Notes: generated from the sequence alone by a model not told the origin. A DNA stretch of 17,171 nt from Roseburia sp. CAG:309 (GCA_000434115.1 FR894005.1:1-17171); one strand, 5' to 3'; counted from the first letter of the stretch, positions 6,246-14,257 are shown. Numbers and translations: made by a program.

Positions 6246-7246
6246 AAGCATCCTCCATTCCTTTCACAATAAGCACGCGCCAGTTTTTCTGTTTCCGTAT
6301 AATAGCGGTCTGTCACGCGTTTTACCGTGTCATTGTCCCAGTGCGACGCGATCCATCCCATGCGGACGATCTTACGAAGCACGATAAAGGTATCTACTTC
6401 CTCCAAATCCTCAGCCGAGAGAGGGCGGACGGTCTGGTAGCCGTCCAGCCATGCCCTCGTCATCTCAGAAAGGTTGGTATCGTATTCCAAAACTGCTGTG
6501 GATAAGTCAAATAAAAACCAGCCATATCCACAATCGTCAAAATCCAAAATTTTTACCTGATCGCCATCCACCAAAATATTGTTGATGTTTAAGTCCGAAT
6601 GAATCAAACCATAGCGGTCCGATGACTTTCCATACTTTTCCAGTTTCTTGCATCCGATTTCCACGGTTTTGGCAAAAATTTCTTTCTGCTCCGGGGTCAA
6701 TGCCGGATTTTTGCTCCAATCGCCCCAGCGCGACGTGTCACCAAACATATCTTCAATGTCCCAGTGAAACCGCGGCAGAGAATTGTCGGCATTCCATGTC
6801 ATCGCGTGAAGATGAAGCTTTGCCGTAATCTCGCCAATCTGCTTTTGATAAGGGATCAGTTCTTCCGTGGACATACCGCGGATTCCGATGCCTTCCACAA
6901 AAGAAAATAAACTGCACACATATTTGTCGGTGCTTCCGGTAAAAGCAAGTTGCTGGATAAATTTTCCATCTTTTCCCGGGAGAACATCTGCCGTCCGGAT
7001 GTCCGTATCCCGTTTCACTGCCCGGATCCACGAAAGTTCGCTTTCGAGTTCCGTCAGATCATGATATCCGGGGCGGTTGACACGGAGAACGTATTTCTCG
7101 CCGGTCATTTCACTTTCAAGACGATAGGTAAAATTCTCCGAATATTTCAAATGATATACTTTCGTATCTCCCGGCAGATCATAATGCAAAAGCAATTGTG
7201 ACTGCAGCTGTTCTCGGATATCATCCGGCTCTAACAATGTTCCCAT
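6242..7246 (-). CDS. APH/choline-kinase-fold small-molecule kinase
   Basis: A 334-aa kinase of the aminoglycoside phosphotransferase (APH) family, a broad group that phosphorylates hydroxyl groups of amines, sugars and amino alcohols. An N-lobe lysine candidate lies near 51 (EKYVLRV). The catalytic loop HSDLNINN gives H216, D218 and N223, and the metal-binding segment ILDFDDCGYGW gives D235 and D237. The length fits homoserine- or hydroxylysine-kinase-like members; antibiotic resistance is unlikely given its place in a catabolic operon. AAGGGGG precedes the ATG. It follows the class III PLP enzyme by 65 bases and overlaps the aminotransferase gene by four. In animals, AGPHD1-type hydroxylysine kinase works with AGXT2L-type phospho-lyases of the class III aminotransferase family, so this neighbour pair may act similarly. 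That link is inference. Confidence 0.82.
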   Translation of the reverse strand: MGTLLEPDDIREQLQSQLLLHYDLPGDTKVYHLKYSENFTYRLESEMTGEKYVLRVNRPGYHDLTELESELSWIRAVKRDTDIRTADVLPGKDGKFIQQLAFTGSTDKYVCSLFSFVEGIGIRGMSTEELIPYQKQIGEITAKLHLHAMTWNADNSLPRFHWDIEDMFGDTSRWGDWSKNPALTPEQKEIFAKTVEIGCKKLEKYGKSSDRYGLIHSDLNINNILVDGDQVKILDFDDCGYGWFLFDLSTAVLEYDTNLSEMTRAWLDGYQTVRPLSAEDLEEVDTFIVLRKIVRMGWIASHWDNDTVKRVTDRYYTETEKLARAYCERNGGCL

Positions 7247-7270
7247 GTCAATTCCCCCTTGGTTTCATAT

Positions 7271-7296
7271 TGTAAATCCTGAATTTACATTCAGGA
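7271..7296 (-). promoter_or_regulatory. Two mutually exclusive hairpins in the intercistronic gap
   Basis: In the 65-base gap before the kinase gene, TGTAAAT (7271-7277) pairs with ATTTACA (7283-7289), and TCCTGAA (7277-7283) pairs with TTCAGGA (7290-7296). The arms overlap, so only one stem of seven pairs can form at a time. Neither has a U-run; an effect on the nearby AAGGGGG site or on mRNA stability is possible. Confidence 0.4.
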
Positions 7297-7311
7297 CTCC
7301 CCCCGCCCGCC

Positions 7312-8580
7312 TCATTCGCATTTTGCACACGTCTCTTTTGCTTCTTTGACACTCTTCTCAAATTTCTCCAAAAGCTCGTCGCAATACTCTTTGGTGCAGA
7401 GAAGTCCCGGCTTAAACTGTACGATTTTCGGATTGAACCTTGCGTAGATTGCCCAAATTCCGTTGTTGAAGAGGGCACGCATCGCATGTTGTCCACCATT
7501 TTCAAAGTCAAATTCCAGCCCAAAGATGATGCCTCGCTGTGTATAACTTGTGAAGAAATCAGGATACAATTTGTGAACTTCATCCAATCCTTTCTTCAGA
7601 TAGCCTTCAAGAAAATGTACATTATCCACGGTTTCCTTGCGGGTTACCATTTCGACAACTTTATTGGCTACAACACATCCCAGTTCCGAACCACCAAACG
7701 TCGATGTGTGGCTGCGGCCGATTTCCTCAACCCATTTTCCTGCCTGCTTCGTCATGATCGTCGCTGCAACCGGATAAATACCGCCGCTCAGACCTTTTCC
7801 ACTGACGATGACATCCGGATTTACGCCCTCGTGCATAATTCCCCACATTTTTCCGGTTCTCATAAGACCGGTCTGCACTTCATCGGCGATGTAAAGCGTT
7901 CCGTATTTTTCACAGAGCGCTTTTACCGCTTTCAGGTAGCCCGGCTCCGGAATCGGGAATCCGTATGTCGCCGGAATGGTTTCAATGATAACACCTGCAA
8001 CATCTTCTTTTTTCAGTACGGCTTCCATTGCATCCACGTCGTTCATTGGCACCTGCTCATAGTACTGGTCGGCACCATCGCACAAAAATGCATCCTTGAA
8101 AAATGGATCGCCGGCAGAGAGTGCCAGTCCGGTATGACCGTGGTAACATTTCTGCAAAGATACGATCTTACGGCGTTTTGTCGCATAACGCACACTCTTG
8201 ATCGCCACATCGACAGCCTCGCCGCCGCAGCTGGAAAAGATGGCGTACTGCATACCCGGAGTCGCCGTAGTGACAAGGCTTTTTGCCAGTTTACCGCGGG
8301 CCACGGAACCAAAGTGATGGTTTCCGATATCAAACTCTTTGACTCCTTCTTCGAGGGCTGCGATCACTTCCGGATTACGGTGTCCGAGGTTAAATGTTCC
8401 GCCGTTCAGATGAAGGTTCATGTATTTTTTTCCATCCATGTCCCAGAAATAATACCCTTCGCGTTTGCCGATGATGATATCGATTCCCATATCAAACCAG
8501 GTCTGCGTACGGCTTGGGTTCCAGTAAGTAAGACAATCATTAATCGCTTCTTGTTTTGTAACGCTTCCATCTAATAACAT
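7312..8580 (-). CDS. Class III PLP-dependent aminotransferase family enzyme
   Basis: A 422-aa fold-type I enzyme of the ornithine/GABA/acetylornithine aminotransferase class. The PLP lysine is K262 in VSGKGLSGG. D233 lies in IADEVQTG, and the cofactor-stacking aromatic motif CYHGHTG is at 145-151. The usual NSGTEA-type phosphate loop reads SSCGGEA here (116-122), a noticeable variation. Members transfer terminal amino groups, but the class also includes ammonia phospho-lyases that eliminate phosphate from phosphoethanolamine or phosphohydroxylysine; the adjacent kinase makes that worth considering. The start at 8580 has GGAGG five bases upstream. The open frame extends 19 codons into the preceding amidohydrolase gene but has no ribosome site there. 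It lies 20 bases after the amidohydrolase gene. Confidence 0.9.
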   Translation of the reverse strand: MLLDGSVTKQEAINDCLTYWNPSRTQTWFDMGIDIIIGKREGYYFWDMDGKKYMNLHLNGGTFNLGHRNPEVIAALEEGVKEFDIGNHHFGSVARGKLAKSLVTTATPGMQYAIFSSCGGEAVDVAIKSVRYATKRRKIVSLQKCYHGHTGLALSAGDPFFKDAFLCDGADQYYEQVPMNDVDAMEAVLKKEDVAGVIIETIPATYGFPIPEPGYLKAVKALCEKYGTLYIADEVQTGLMRTGKMWGIMHEGVNPDVIVSGKGLSGGIYPVAATIMTKQAGKWVEEIGRSHTSTFGGSELGCVVANKVVEMVTRKETVDNVHFLEGYLKKGLDEVHKLYPDFFTSYTQRGIIFGLEFDFENGGQHAMRALFNNGIWAIYARFNPKIVQFKPGLLCTKEYCDELLEKFEKSVKEAKETCAKCE

Positions 8581-8600
8581 AATGTCCTCCAATCCGGCAG

Positions 8601-10196
8601 TTACTCTGCCTCGTAAACTTTTTCTCCGCCAAGCCATGTCTGCATGACGCGGATGTCTTTTATATGTAATGGGTCAACGGTAAACGGATCTTCTTCCATC
8701 ACGGCGAAGTCTGCCAATTTTCCCACTGTTATCGTGCCTTTGATATCTTCTTCGTAAGAAGAATACGCGGCGTTTCTGGTATACATACTAATGGCGTCGT
8801 ATACACTGACGCGCTCCTTCGGATACCATCCGCCCTCCGGCTTTCCGGTAAGATCCTGCCTGCACACGATGGAATATACACCGAGCATCGGACTGTACGG
8901 TTCCACCGGTGAATCCGAACTTCCGGTAAGAATGATGCCTTCCTTGATCAGCGTATTCCAGGCATACGCATATCGGATCCGTTCCGAGCCGAGCCGGTCT
9001 TCCGACCACCAAATGTTATAATTCGACGTAAATCTCGGCTGGATATCCACGATGATTGGCATCTTTTTGATCCTCTCAATCAGGTCTTTGCGAAGCACGA
9101 TGCCGTGAATTAGGCGAAATCGTACATTTGGCTTCGGATTCTTTCGGTAGCAGTTTTCCAATGCGTCAAGCGCAATCTCGACACCACGGTCGCCAATTGC
9201 ATGAATGCCGATCTGCAGATCCATGTCATAGGCCTTCCGGCACATTTCCATGACTTCTTCCGGCGAATGATTCAAAAGTCCTTTATTTCCCGGATCATCC
9301 GAATAATCTTCCGTCAATGCGGCATTTCGCGAACCAAGCGATCCGTCGCTGTATATTTTGTAAAAGCCGTAACGCAACTTTTCATTTCCAAATCCTGTCT
9401 TCATATGAAAGGACGGATATTCGTCAAATGACAGGTACACGCGGACCGGAAGCCGCCCTTCCTCCTCCAGTTCCTGGTATAGATTCATATACTCGTCCGC
9501 ATCGACAAATTTTCCCTGAATCGGATGAATGCCGGTGATCCCATAACGGTTCATGTCGCGGCACACCGCTTCGAGGGCATCTTTTTTGTCCTCCGGTGTC
9601 GGCAGAAGATCCGGAATACTCTTTAATACCGGCGTTACCGCGCTCTCACGCAAGATGCCGTTTGGCTTTCCATCCGCTCCGTACTCCACGGAATCCGGTA
9701 CGATCGGTTTGAAATTCTCGTCAATCCCGGCGATCTCAAGTGCTTTTGAGTTTGCCGCATGCACATGCATACAATACCGGCTGATCAGGATCGGACACTC
9801 TTTGCTGACACTGTCGAGTTCCTCTTTTGTCGGAATCCGCACCTCGTCAAATTCCTCGTGGTTGAAGCCGCTTCCTTTGATCCACTGACCGGGCGGCGTC
9901 ACTTTCGCGCGCTCTTTCAGGCGTTCCAATATCTCCTGCACACTTTTTGTACCGACAAGATTGACTTCTTTTGTCGTCCTCGCGTAAGCCAGTGTATGCT
10001 GGTGGCAGTCGATAAATCCCGGAAACACTGCCCTTCCTTTTATATCAATGATTTCGTCGCTCTCTATTTTCTCTGCTTCTTCGTTCGTTCCCGTAAATAC
10101 GATTTTTCCATCGCGGACACCGACGGCTTCTACCGCCTGTCCCTCTTGTTCCATCGTGTAGAACTTTCCATTTTTATACAATTTTTCCGCATACAT
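8601..10196 (-). CDS. YtcJ-like metal-dependent amidohydrolase
   Basis: A 531-aa member of the amidohydrolase superfamily (YtcJ/N-substituted formamide deformylase-like branch). The first metal site is H65 and H67 in GFIDCHQH. K280 in FYKIYSDGSLGSR sits where the bridging, often carboxylated, lysine is expected. H332 in GIHAIGD and H364 in RLIHG complete the site, and D428 in TGSSDSP is the catalytic acid/base position. The C-terminal segment (GTITVGKLADFAVME) closes the small beta-sandwich domain. No signal peptide is seen, so it is cytoplasmic. It may hydrolyse an N-acyl or formyl amide, which would be the counterpart of the operon's N-acetyltransferase; the substrate is unknown. ATG at 10196 is four bases after the dehydrogenase stop, with AAAGG upstream. 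Confidence 0.9.
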   Translation of the reverse strand: MYAEKLYKNGKFYTMEQEGQAVEAVGVRDGKIVFTGTNEEAEKIESDEIIDIKGRAVFPGFIDCHQHTLAYARTTKEVNLVGTKSVQEILERLKERAKVTPPGQWIKGSGFNHEEFDEVRIPTKEELDSVSKECPILISRYCMHVHAANSKALEIAGIDENFKPIVPDSVEYGADGKPNGILRESAVTPVLKSIPDLLPTPEDKKDALEAVCRDMNRYGITGIHPIQGKFVDADEYMNLYQELEEEGRLPVRVYLSFDEYPSFHMKTGFGNEKLRYGFYKIYSDGSLGSRNAALTEDYSDDPGNKGLLNHSPEEVMEMCRKAYDMDLQIGIHAIGDRGVEIALDALENCYRKNPKPNVRFRLIHGIVLRKDLIERIKKMPIIVDIQPRFTSNYNIWWSEDRLGSERIRYAYAWNTLIKEGIILTGSSDSPVEPYSPMLGVYSIVCRQDLTGKPEGGWYPKERVSVYDAISMYTRNAAYSSYEEDIKGTITVGKLADFAVMEEDPFTVDPLHIKDIRVMQTWLGGEKVYEAE

Positions 10197-10200
10197 ACTA

Positions 10201-11205
10201 TCACTGACCTTTCCCCGTCGTCACTTCATTGTGGCAAATGCCATTTTTCTCATATTCCGACGCATTTTCCAGCGAAATTCTCATAATCTCGTACAATGCC
10301 CGGTCTGTCAGGAAACTGATATGTGACGTATAAATTACCTCTTCTCTTGCAAGCAGCTCCTCAAACACCGGATCACCGGTCGGCTTTCCTTCAAAATCGA
10401 CCCGTACAAAATCATCTTCCGTCTCATAAACGTCCATTGCAAACGCAGAAACCTTTCCTTTTTTCAGTGCATCTAACATCGCCTTGCCATCTACCAGACC
10501 ACCTCTCGCGGTATTTACAACCACGACACCCGGTTTGCACTGTTCCAATGTCTCTTTCCCGATCAGATGCGTATTTTCTTTTGTAAGGGGGCAATGAAGC
10601 ACGATGGCATCACTGCGTTCCCAGATTTCGGAAAGCGAAACCTGCGTCGCGATCCCGACAAGGTCTAGGTGTACATGTCTCGCATGCACAAGCACTTTGG
10701 CTCCGAGTGCCGCCAACGCCTTGATCGTCAATGTGCCGATCCGCCCGGCTCCGATGACACCGATCGTCATTGTGCGGATCTCTCTTCCACACAATCCCGC
10801 AATCCCAAAATCCCGTCGGGCAACCATTGCCTCGCTACGCCGCATGTGGCGCAGTGCATTGAGCAAAAGCATCAACGTATGCTCGCTGATCGCATTGGGT
10901 GAATACGACGGCACATTGGCTGCCTTAATGCCGTACTTCCGCAATGCTCCGAGGTCAAGATGATCGATGCCGGCCGCCCTGGAGACGATGTAACGCACTC
11001 CATGTTCCGAAAGAAGTCTGGCTTCTTCCTCACCGATCATGCTGTTTGTCATTATCCAGATGGCACGGAATCCATCGACTTCTGCGATCCTGTCTTGGGT
11101 AAAAATACCATCTGCAAATGCAATCTCTTCGACATCTACCTGCTGCCGGATCTCGGCGAGAGTTTCTTTCTCGTCGTCCGTCATCCCATAAATCAGTAAT
11201 TTCAT
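10201..11205 (-). CDS. D-isomer-specific 2-hydroxyacid dehydrogenase
   Basis: A 334-aa protein with the D-lactate dehydrogenase fold. The Rossmann motif GAGRIG is at 152-157. The catalytic set R234 (NTARGGLVD), E263 (DVYETE) and H295 (YTSHISF) is intact and corresponds to the Arg/Glu/His set of D-lactate dehydrogenase. The substrate carboxylate loop is near 76-80 (RAAGI). At the end of the second Rossmann strand, where NAD-dependent members carry Asp, the sequence reads VLVHARH, with no acid and an Arg; this suggests NADP(H). It would interconvert a 2-oxoacid and a D-2-hydroxyacid, plausibly the oxoacid left by one of the operon's aminotransferases. GGAGGGAAGG precedes the ATG. It lies 24 bases after the acetyltransferase gene. 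Confidence 0.92.
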   Translation of the reverse strand: MKLLIYGMTDDEKETLAEIRQQVDVEEIAFADGIFTQDRIAEVDGFRAIWIMTNSMIGEEEARLLSEHGVRYIVSRAAGIDHLDLGALRKYGIKAANVPSYSPNAISEHTLMLLLNALRHMRRSEAMVARRDFGIAGLCGREIRTMTIGVIGAGRIGTLTIKALAALGAKVLVHARHVHLDLVGIATQVSLSEIWERSDAIVLHCPLTKENTHLIGKETLEQCKPGVVVVNTARGGLVDGKAMLDALKKGKVSAFAMDVYETEDDFVRVDFEGKPTGDPVFEELLAREEVIYTSHISFLTDRALYEIMRISLENASEYEKNGICHNEVTTGKGQ

Positions 11206-11229
11206 CCTTCCCTCCTCTCTGCGGCTGCC

Positions 11230-11736
11230 TTAGAGCCGCTGGAGTGCTTCGGTCATTTCTTTGGTTGTCATGCGGAATGTCGTCCAGTCTGACATTGGAA
11301 ATGCTCCCATGCCTTTGTAAAAACCAATGGACGGTGTATTCCAGTTGAGGCACACCCATTCGAGACGGTCGCATCCTTCGTCAACGGCAATCTGCATCAA
11401 TACATGGAAAATCTCTTTTCCGATTCCTTTGCCGCGCATCTCTTCGCGTACAAAAATATCTTCCAGATACAGGTTTGTTCGTCCGCAGAAAGTAGAAAAT
11501 GTATGGAAATACAGGCAGAAGCCTACCGGTTTTTTCTCATATTCTACGATCAGACAATTGCAGTCGTGCTGCTCAAACAATGCTTTATGTAATCCTTCTT
11601 CGGTCGCTTTCACACAATCTGACATTTTTTCATATTCTGCGATCTCCTTGATCAGCTGAAGTACCAGCCCCTCTTCACCATCCTCGACATAACGGATGGT
11701 AAGTCCTTCTGTTTTTGTCTTAAATTCTTTACTCAT
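11230..11736 (-). CDS. GNAT N-acetyltransferase, SSAT (polyamine/thialysine)-like
   Basis: A 168-aa acetyl-CoA-dependent N-acetyltransferase. It reads along its whole length like spermidine/spermine N1-acetyltransferase: LIKEIAEYEKM near 28-38, YLEDIFV at 90-96, the acetyl-CoA loop RGKGIG at 101-106, and NWNTPSIGFYKGMGA at 131-145. E92 and Y140 fall at the positions of the catalytic Glu92 and Tyr140 of the human enzyme. A small primary amine (polyamine, thialysine, lysine analogue) is therefore the likely acceptor, although bacterial members vary in substrate. The start at 11736 has AGGAGG six bases upstream. The open frame runs into the ATPase gene, but that part is unrelated. It lies 16 bases after the ABC ATPase gene, which ties it to the imported compound. 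Confidence 0.85.
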   Translation of the reverse strand: MSKEFKTKTEGLTIRYVEDGEEGLVLQLIKEIAEYEKMSDCVKATEEGLHKALFEQHDCNCLIVEYEKKPVGFCLYFHTFSTFCGRTNLYLEDIFVREEMRGKGIGKEIFHVLMQIAVDEGCDRLEWVCLNWNTPSIGFYKGMGAFPMSDWTTFRMTTKEMTEALQRL

Positions 11737-11752
11737 AATAACCCTCCTAACG

Positions 11753-12502
11753 TCAGCCAGCCATAAATCTGGCCAAAAATTCCTGTGTTTTCGGATGCTG
11801 TGGGTTGGCAAAAAGTTCTTTTGACTTGCGGTTTTCTGCCACCACACCTTCGTGCATGAAAATGGTCCGCGTCGAGACATCTCTTGCAAATGCCATCTCA
11901 TGGGTTACGATAACCATTGTCATACCTTCACTTGCCAGCTGCTTCATGACATTGAGCACCTCGCCGACCATCTGTGGGTCGAGAGCACTCGTCGGTTCGT
12001 CAAACAAAAGCACTTCCGGCTCCATCGCGAGCGCTCTTGCAATCGCAACTCGCTGCTGCTGTCCACCGGAAAGCTGTGCCGGTTTGGCAAGCAGCTGAGG
12101 TGTCATTCCCACTTTTTCCAAATAATATTTGGCTTTCTCTTCGGCTTCTTGTTTTGGCATTTTCAACACCTTGCGAAGCCCCAATGTACAGTTATCGAGA
12201 ACCGATTTATTCTGAAACAGATTAAACTGCTGAAAAACCATTCCCATTTTTTTCCTGGATGACCGTACATCTGCGCGGTATCTTGAAATCTCTTCGCCGT
12301 CAAAGTAGATGCTTCCGGAAGTCGGTGTCTCCAGCATGTTCAGACATCGGAGCATCGTCGTTTTTCCGGAACCGGAAGCCCCGATAATACAGATTACATC
12401 TTTTGGAAATACCTTGAAATTTACACCGCGAAGCACTTCGTGGTCACCAAAATTTTTTGTCACATCGTATACTTCCAAAATTGGTTCTTTGATTTCGCTC
12501 AT
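11753..12502 (-). CDS. Polar amino acid ABC transporter ATP-binding protein
   Basis: A 249-aa ATPase of the GlnQ/HisP (PAAT) family. Walker A GASGSGKTT is at 41-49, the Q-loop FQQFNLF at 90-96, the signature LSGGQQQR at 144-151, Walker B VLLFDEP at 164-170, the D-loop SALD at 172-175 and the switch histidine H201. All catalytic residues are present. It powers import of the amino-acid-like ligand captured by the lipoprotein encoded two genes upstream. AAAGGGGG precedes the ATG, and the permease gene ends 13 bases earlier. Family membership is certain; the ligand is not. Confidence 0.96.
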   Translation of the reverse strand: MSEIKEPILEVYDVTKNFGDHEVLRGVNFKVFPKDVICIIGASGSGKTTMLRCLNMLETPTSGSIYFDGEEISRYRADVRSSRKKMGMVFQQFNLFQNKSVLDNCTLGLRKVLKMPKQEAEEKAKYYLEKVGMTPQLLAKPAQLSGGQQQRVAIARALAMEPEVLLFDEPTSALDPQMVGEVLNVMKQLASEGMTMVIVTHEMAFARDVSTRTIFMHEGVVAENRKSKELFANPQHPKTQEFLARFMAG

Positions 12503-12515
12503 GGTAATTCCCCCT

Positions 12516-13277
12516 TTACTTTGACAGGCTGTAATCGGATTTTCCAGCCATCAATTTTTCCACAAACCGGAGTAAGATCGTTACGATCAGGTTTAATACA
12601 AAATAAATTGCTGCGATAATGATAAATACTTCAAAATATTTATAATATACCGATGCCGCCGTCTTTCCGCTGAAGAACAGCTCATTCACGGAAATAACAT
12701 TTAATACGGAAGTATCTTTCAGGTTTGTTACCAGCTGGTTACCAATCTGCGGCATGATATTTTTCAATGCCTGCGGCAGCACAACGTGGAACATGATCTG
12801 AAAATGACTCAGTCCGATGACCTTTCCGGCTTCAAACTGACCGGTACTGACGGAATTGATTCCGCCTCGTACCGACTCAGCCATGTAAGCACCGGTGTTG
12901 ATCGAAACAACGATGAAACCACATGTCAATGCGCCCCACTGGATCCCCAGATAAGACAAACCGTAGTAGATAACCATCGCCTGTACGATCATTGGTGTAC
13001 CTCGAAACACTTCCACATATATGCGGACGATTGCTTTTACTACTTTTACCAGACCACGCTTTGCATAATTGCAATTTGCTTCCAGTTCAATGGTTTGAAC
13101 GATACCAACGATAAATCCGATGATACATCCTATAATAGTACCGGTCACTGCCAGCGCAAGTGTCCAGCCTGCGCCTTTCAAAAAGACGCCTTTATATTCC
13201 ATGATAAGGTATCCAACCCAGTCCCAAAAGGAACCATCTGCGGGGAAGGATGCCGCCTGTGCAACAAACATTGTCAT
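12516..13277 (-). CDS. Polar amino acid ABC transporter permease
   Basis: A 253-aa HisM/GlnP-type membrane subunit. Hydrophobic spans lie at about 38-62, 95-115, 117-133, 185-203 and 215-236. The cytoplasmic EAA loop EAGKVIGLSHFQIMFHVVLP (149-168) contacts the ATPase. FRGTPMIVQ (91-99) is the characteristic PAAT-family motif. Only one permease gene is present, so it probably acts as a homodimer. GGGGGACATACT precedes the ATG at 13277. A second in-frame ATG two codons later is also possible. It is separated from the binding-protein gene by 76 bases that include a strong hairpin. Confidence 0.95.
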   Translation of the reverse strand: MTMFVAQAASFPADGSFWDWVGYLIMEYKGVFLKGAGWTLALAVTGTIIGCIIGFIVGIVQTIELEANCNYAKRGLVKVVKAIVRIYVEVFRGTPMIVQAMVIYYGLSYLGIQWGALTCGFIVVSINTGAYMAESVRGGINSVSTGQFEAGKVIGLSHFQIMFHVVLPQALKNIMPQIGNQLVTNLKDTSVLNVISVNELFFSGKTAASVYYKYFEVFIIIAAIYFVLNLIVTILLRFVEKLMAGKSDYSLSK

Positions 13278-13295
13278 AGTATGTCCCCCATTTCT

Positions 13296-13334
13296 GCGCC
13301 GCTATGGTCTCCATTGTTTGCTGCCAAGCGGCGC
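13296..13334 (-). promoter_or_regulatory. Intercistronic hairpin after the binding-protein gene
   Basis: GCGCCGCT (13296-13303) pairs perfectly with AGCGGCGC (13327-13334), with a further ATGG-AGA-CCAT stem possible in the loop. No T-run follows on the minus strand. Such hairpins after binding-protein genes typically protect the upstream mRNA and raise binding-protein output over the membrane subunits. Confidence 0.55.
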
Positions 13335-13353
13335 TTAGGCACAAACTTAGGGA

Positions 13354-14232
13354 TTATTCAGAATCACTTGCCGGCTGATTTGCGATGGCTTCCTCCATCA
13401 TCTTATCTTTCTCTTCATCGGAAATGCCTTTCAATGTCTTATTGCAGGCATCAACGACAGCCGAATCGCCTTTTTTTGCTGCGACTGCGATATTTGTAAT
13501 ACCGGAATCTACATCAAATCCGGAACCTTCCGGAAATTCTACCATTGCCAGATCTTTATTTGTCGCAATCGCTGCAAGTGCCATCGGTTTTTCCACAATT
13601 GCCACATCGGTACGACCGGAACTTACAGCTACGATCAAACTTGGGATATCCGGCAAAGCTTCCTGTATGGCAGCTCCCTTGATCTGTTTTGCAGAACTGT
13701 CATACATCGTTGTTCCCTGCTGGGAAGTTACGTTGCAGCCCTTCAGATCATCCAAAGTTTTAGCACTTGCATATTTGCTGTCCTTTTTCACGATCAATAC
13801 GTGAGTTGCTTTATAATAAGGATCAGAGAAGTCAACACTCTGTTTTCTTTCGTCGGTTGCTGACATTCCGGCGATGATCGCATTAATGGTTCCGGACTGA
13901 ACTGCCATGATCAATCCATCCCATTCAATTTTGTATACCTGCAATTCATAGCCATTTTCCTCGGCAATCTTCTTTGCCATCATGACATCGTATCCATTTA
14001 CATATTCGGTTGTTCCTTCGATGGGAACGGCACCGTTGCTGTCATCTGTCTGTGACCAGTTGTATGGAGCGTTCATACATTCCATACCAACCTTCAAAAC
14101 CTTTTTCTCACTCGAAGTGGAATCGGAAGAGGAACCTGCCTGCTCGGAAGAACCGCAGCCTGTGAGTGATAATAACATCACCAGGGATAATACCAAACTC
14201 ATAAAAATTGATTTCTTCTTTCTCATTTTCAT
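13354..14232 (-). CDS. Polar amino acid ABC transporter substrate-binding lipoprotein
   Basis: A 292-aa extracellular solute-binding protein (family 3). The lipoprotein signal peptide has a basic start (KMRKKK), a hydrophobic core at about 9-22 and the lipobox LTGC, with C26 as the lipidated residue. A Ser-rich tether follows (about 27-43). The mature domain shows IEWDGLIMAVQSG and the highly conserved SATDERKQSVDFSDPYY, then LKGCNVTSQQGTTM and a second-lobe segment VAIVEKPMA. Ligands of this family are amino acids or close relatives (opines, polar amines with a carboxylate). Specificity cannot be read reliably. It is the first gene of the nine-gene operon; AAAGGTGG lies seven bases before the ATG. 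It is preceded by a consensus promoter and a leader hairpin. Confidence 0.95.
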   Translation of the reverse strand: MKMRKKKSIFMSLVLSLVMLLSLTGCGSSEQAGSSSDSTSSEKKVLKVGMECMNAPYNWSQTDDSNGAVPIEGTTEYVNGYDVMMAKKIAEENGYELQVYKIEWDGLIMAVQSGTINAIIAGMSATDERKQSVDFSDPYYKATHVLIVKKDSKYASAKTLDDLKGCNVTSQQGTTMYDSSAKQIKGAAIQEALPDIPSLIVAVSSGRTDVAIVEKPMALAAIATNKDLAMVEFPEGSGFDVDSGITNIAVAAKKGDSAVVDACNKTLKGISDEEKDKMMEEAIANQPASDSE

Positions 14233-14257
14233 AATAAAACCACCTTTCTGTAAATAG

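Noticed and set aside
6242..7246. Aminoglycoside resistance gene
   Set aside because: The fold is APH, but the gene is embedded by a 4-base overlap and short gaps in a catabolic operon, which favours a metabolic kinase.
7486..8574. Long plus-strand open frame of 362 codons
   Set aside because: It lies entirely antisense to the class III PLP enzyme, whose motifs and ribosome site are clear. The translated product has no recognisable family pattern.
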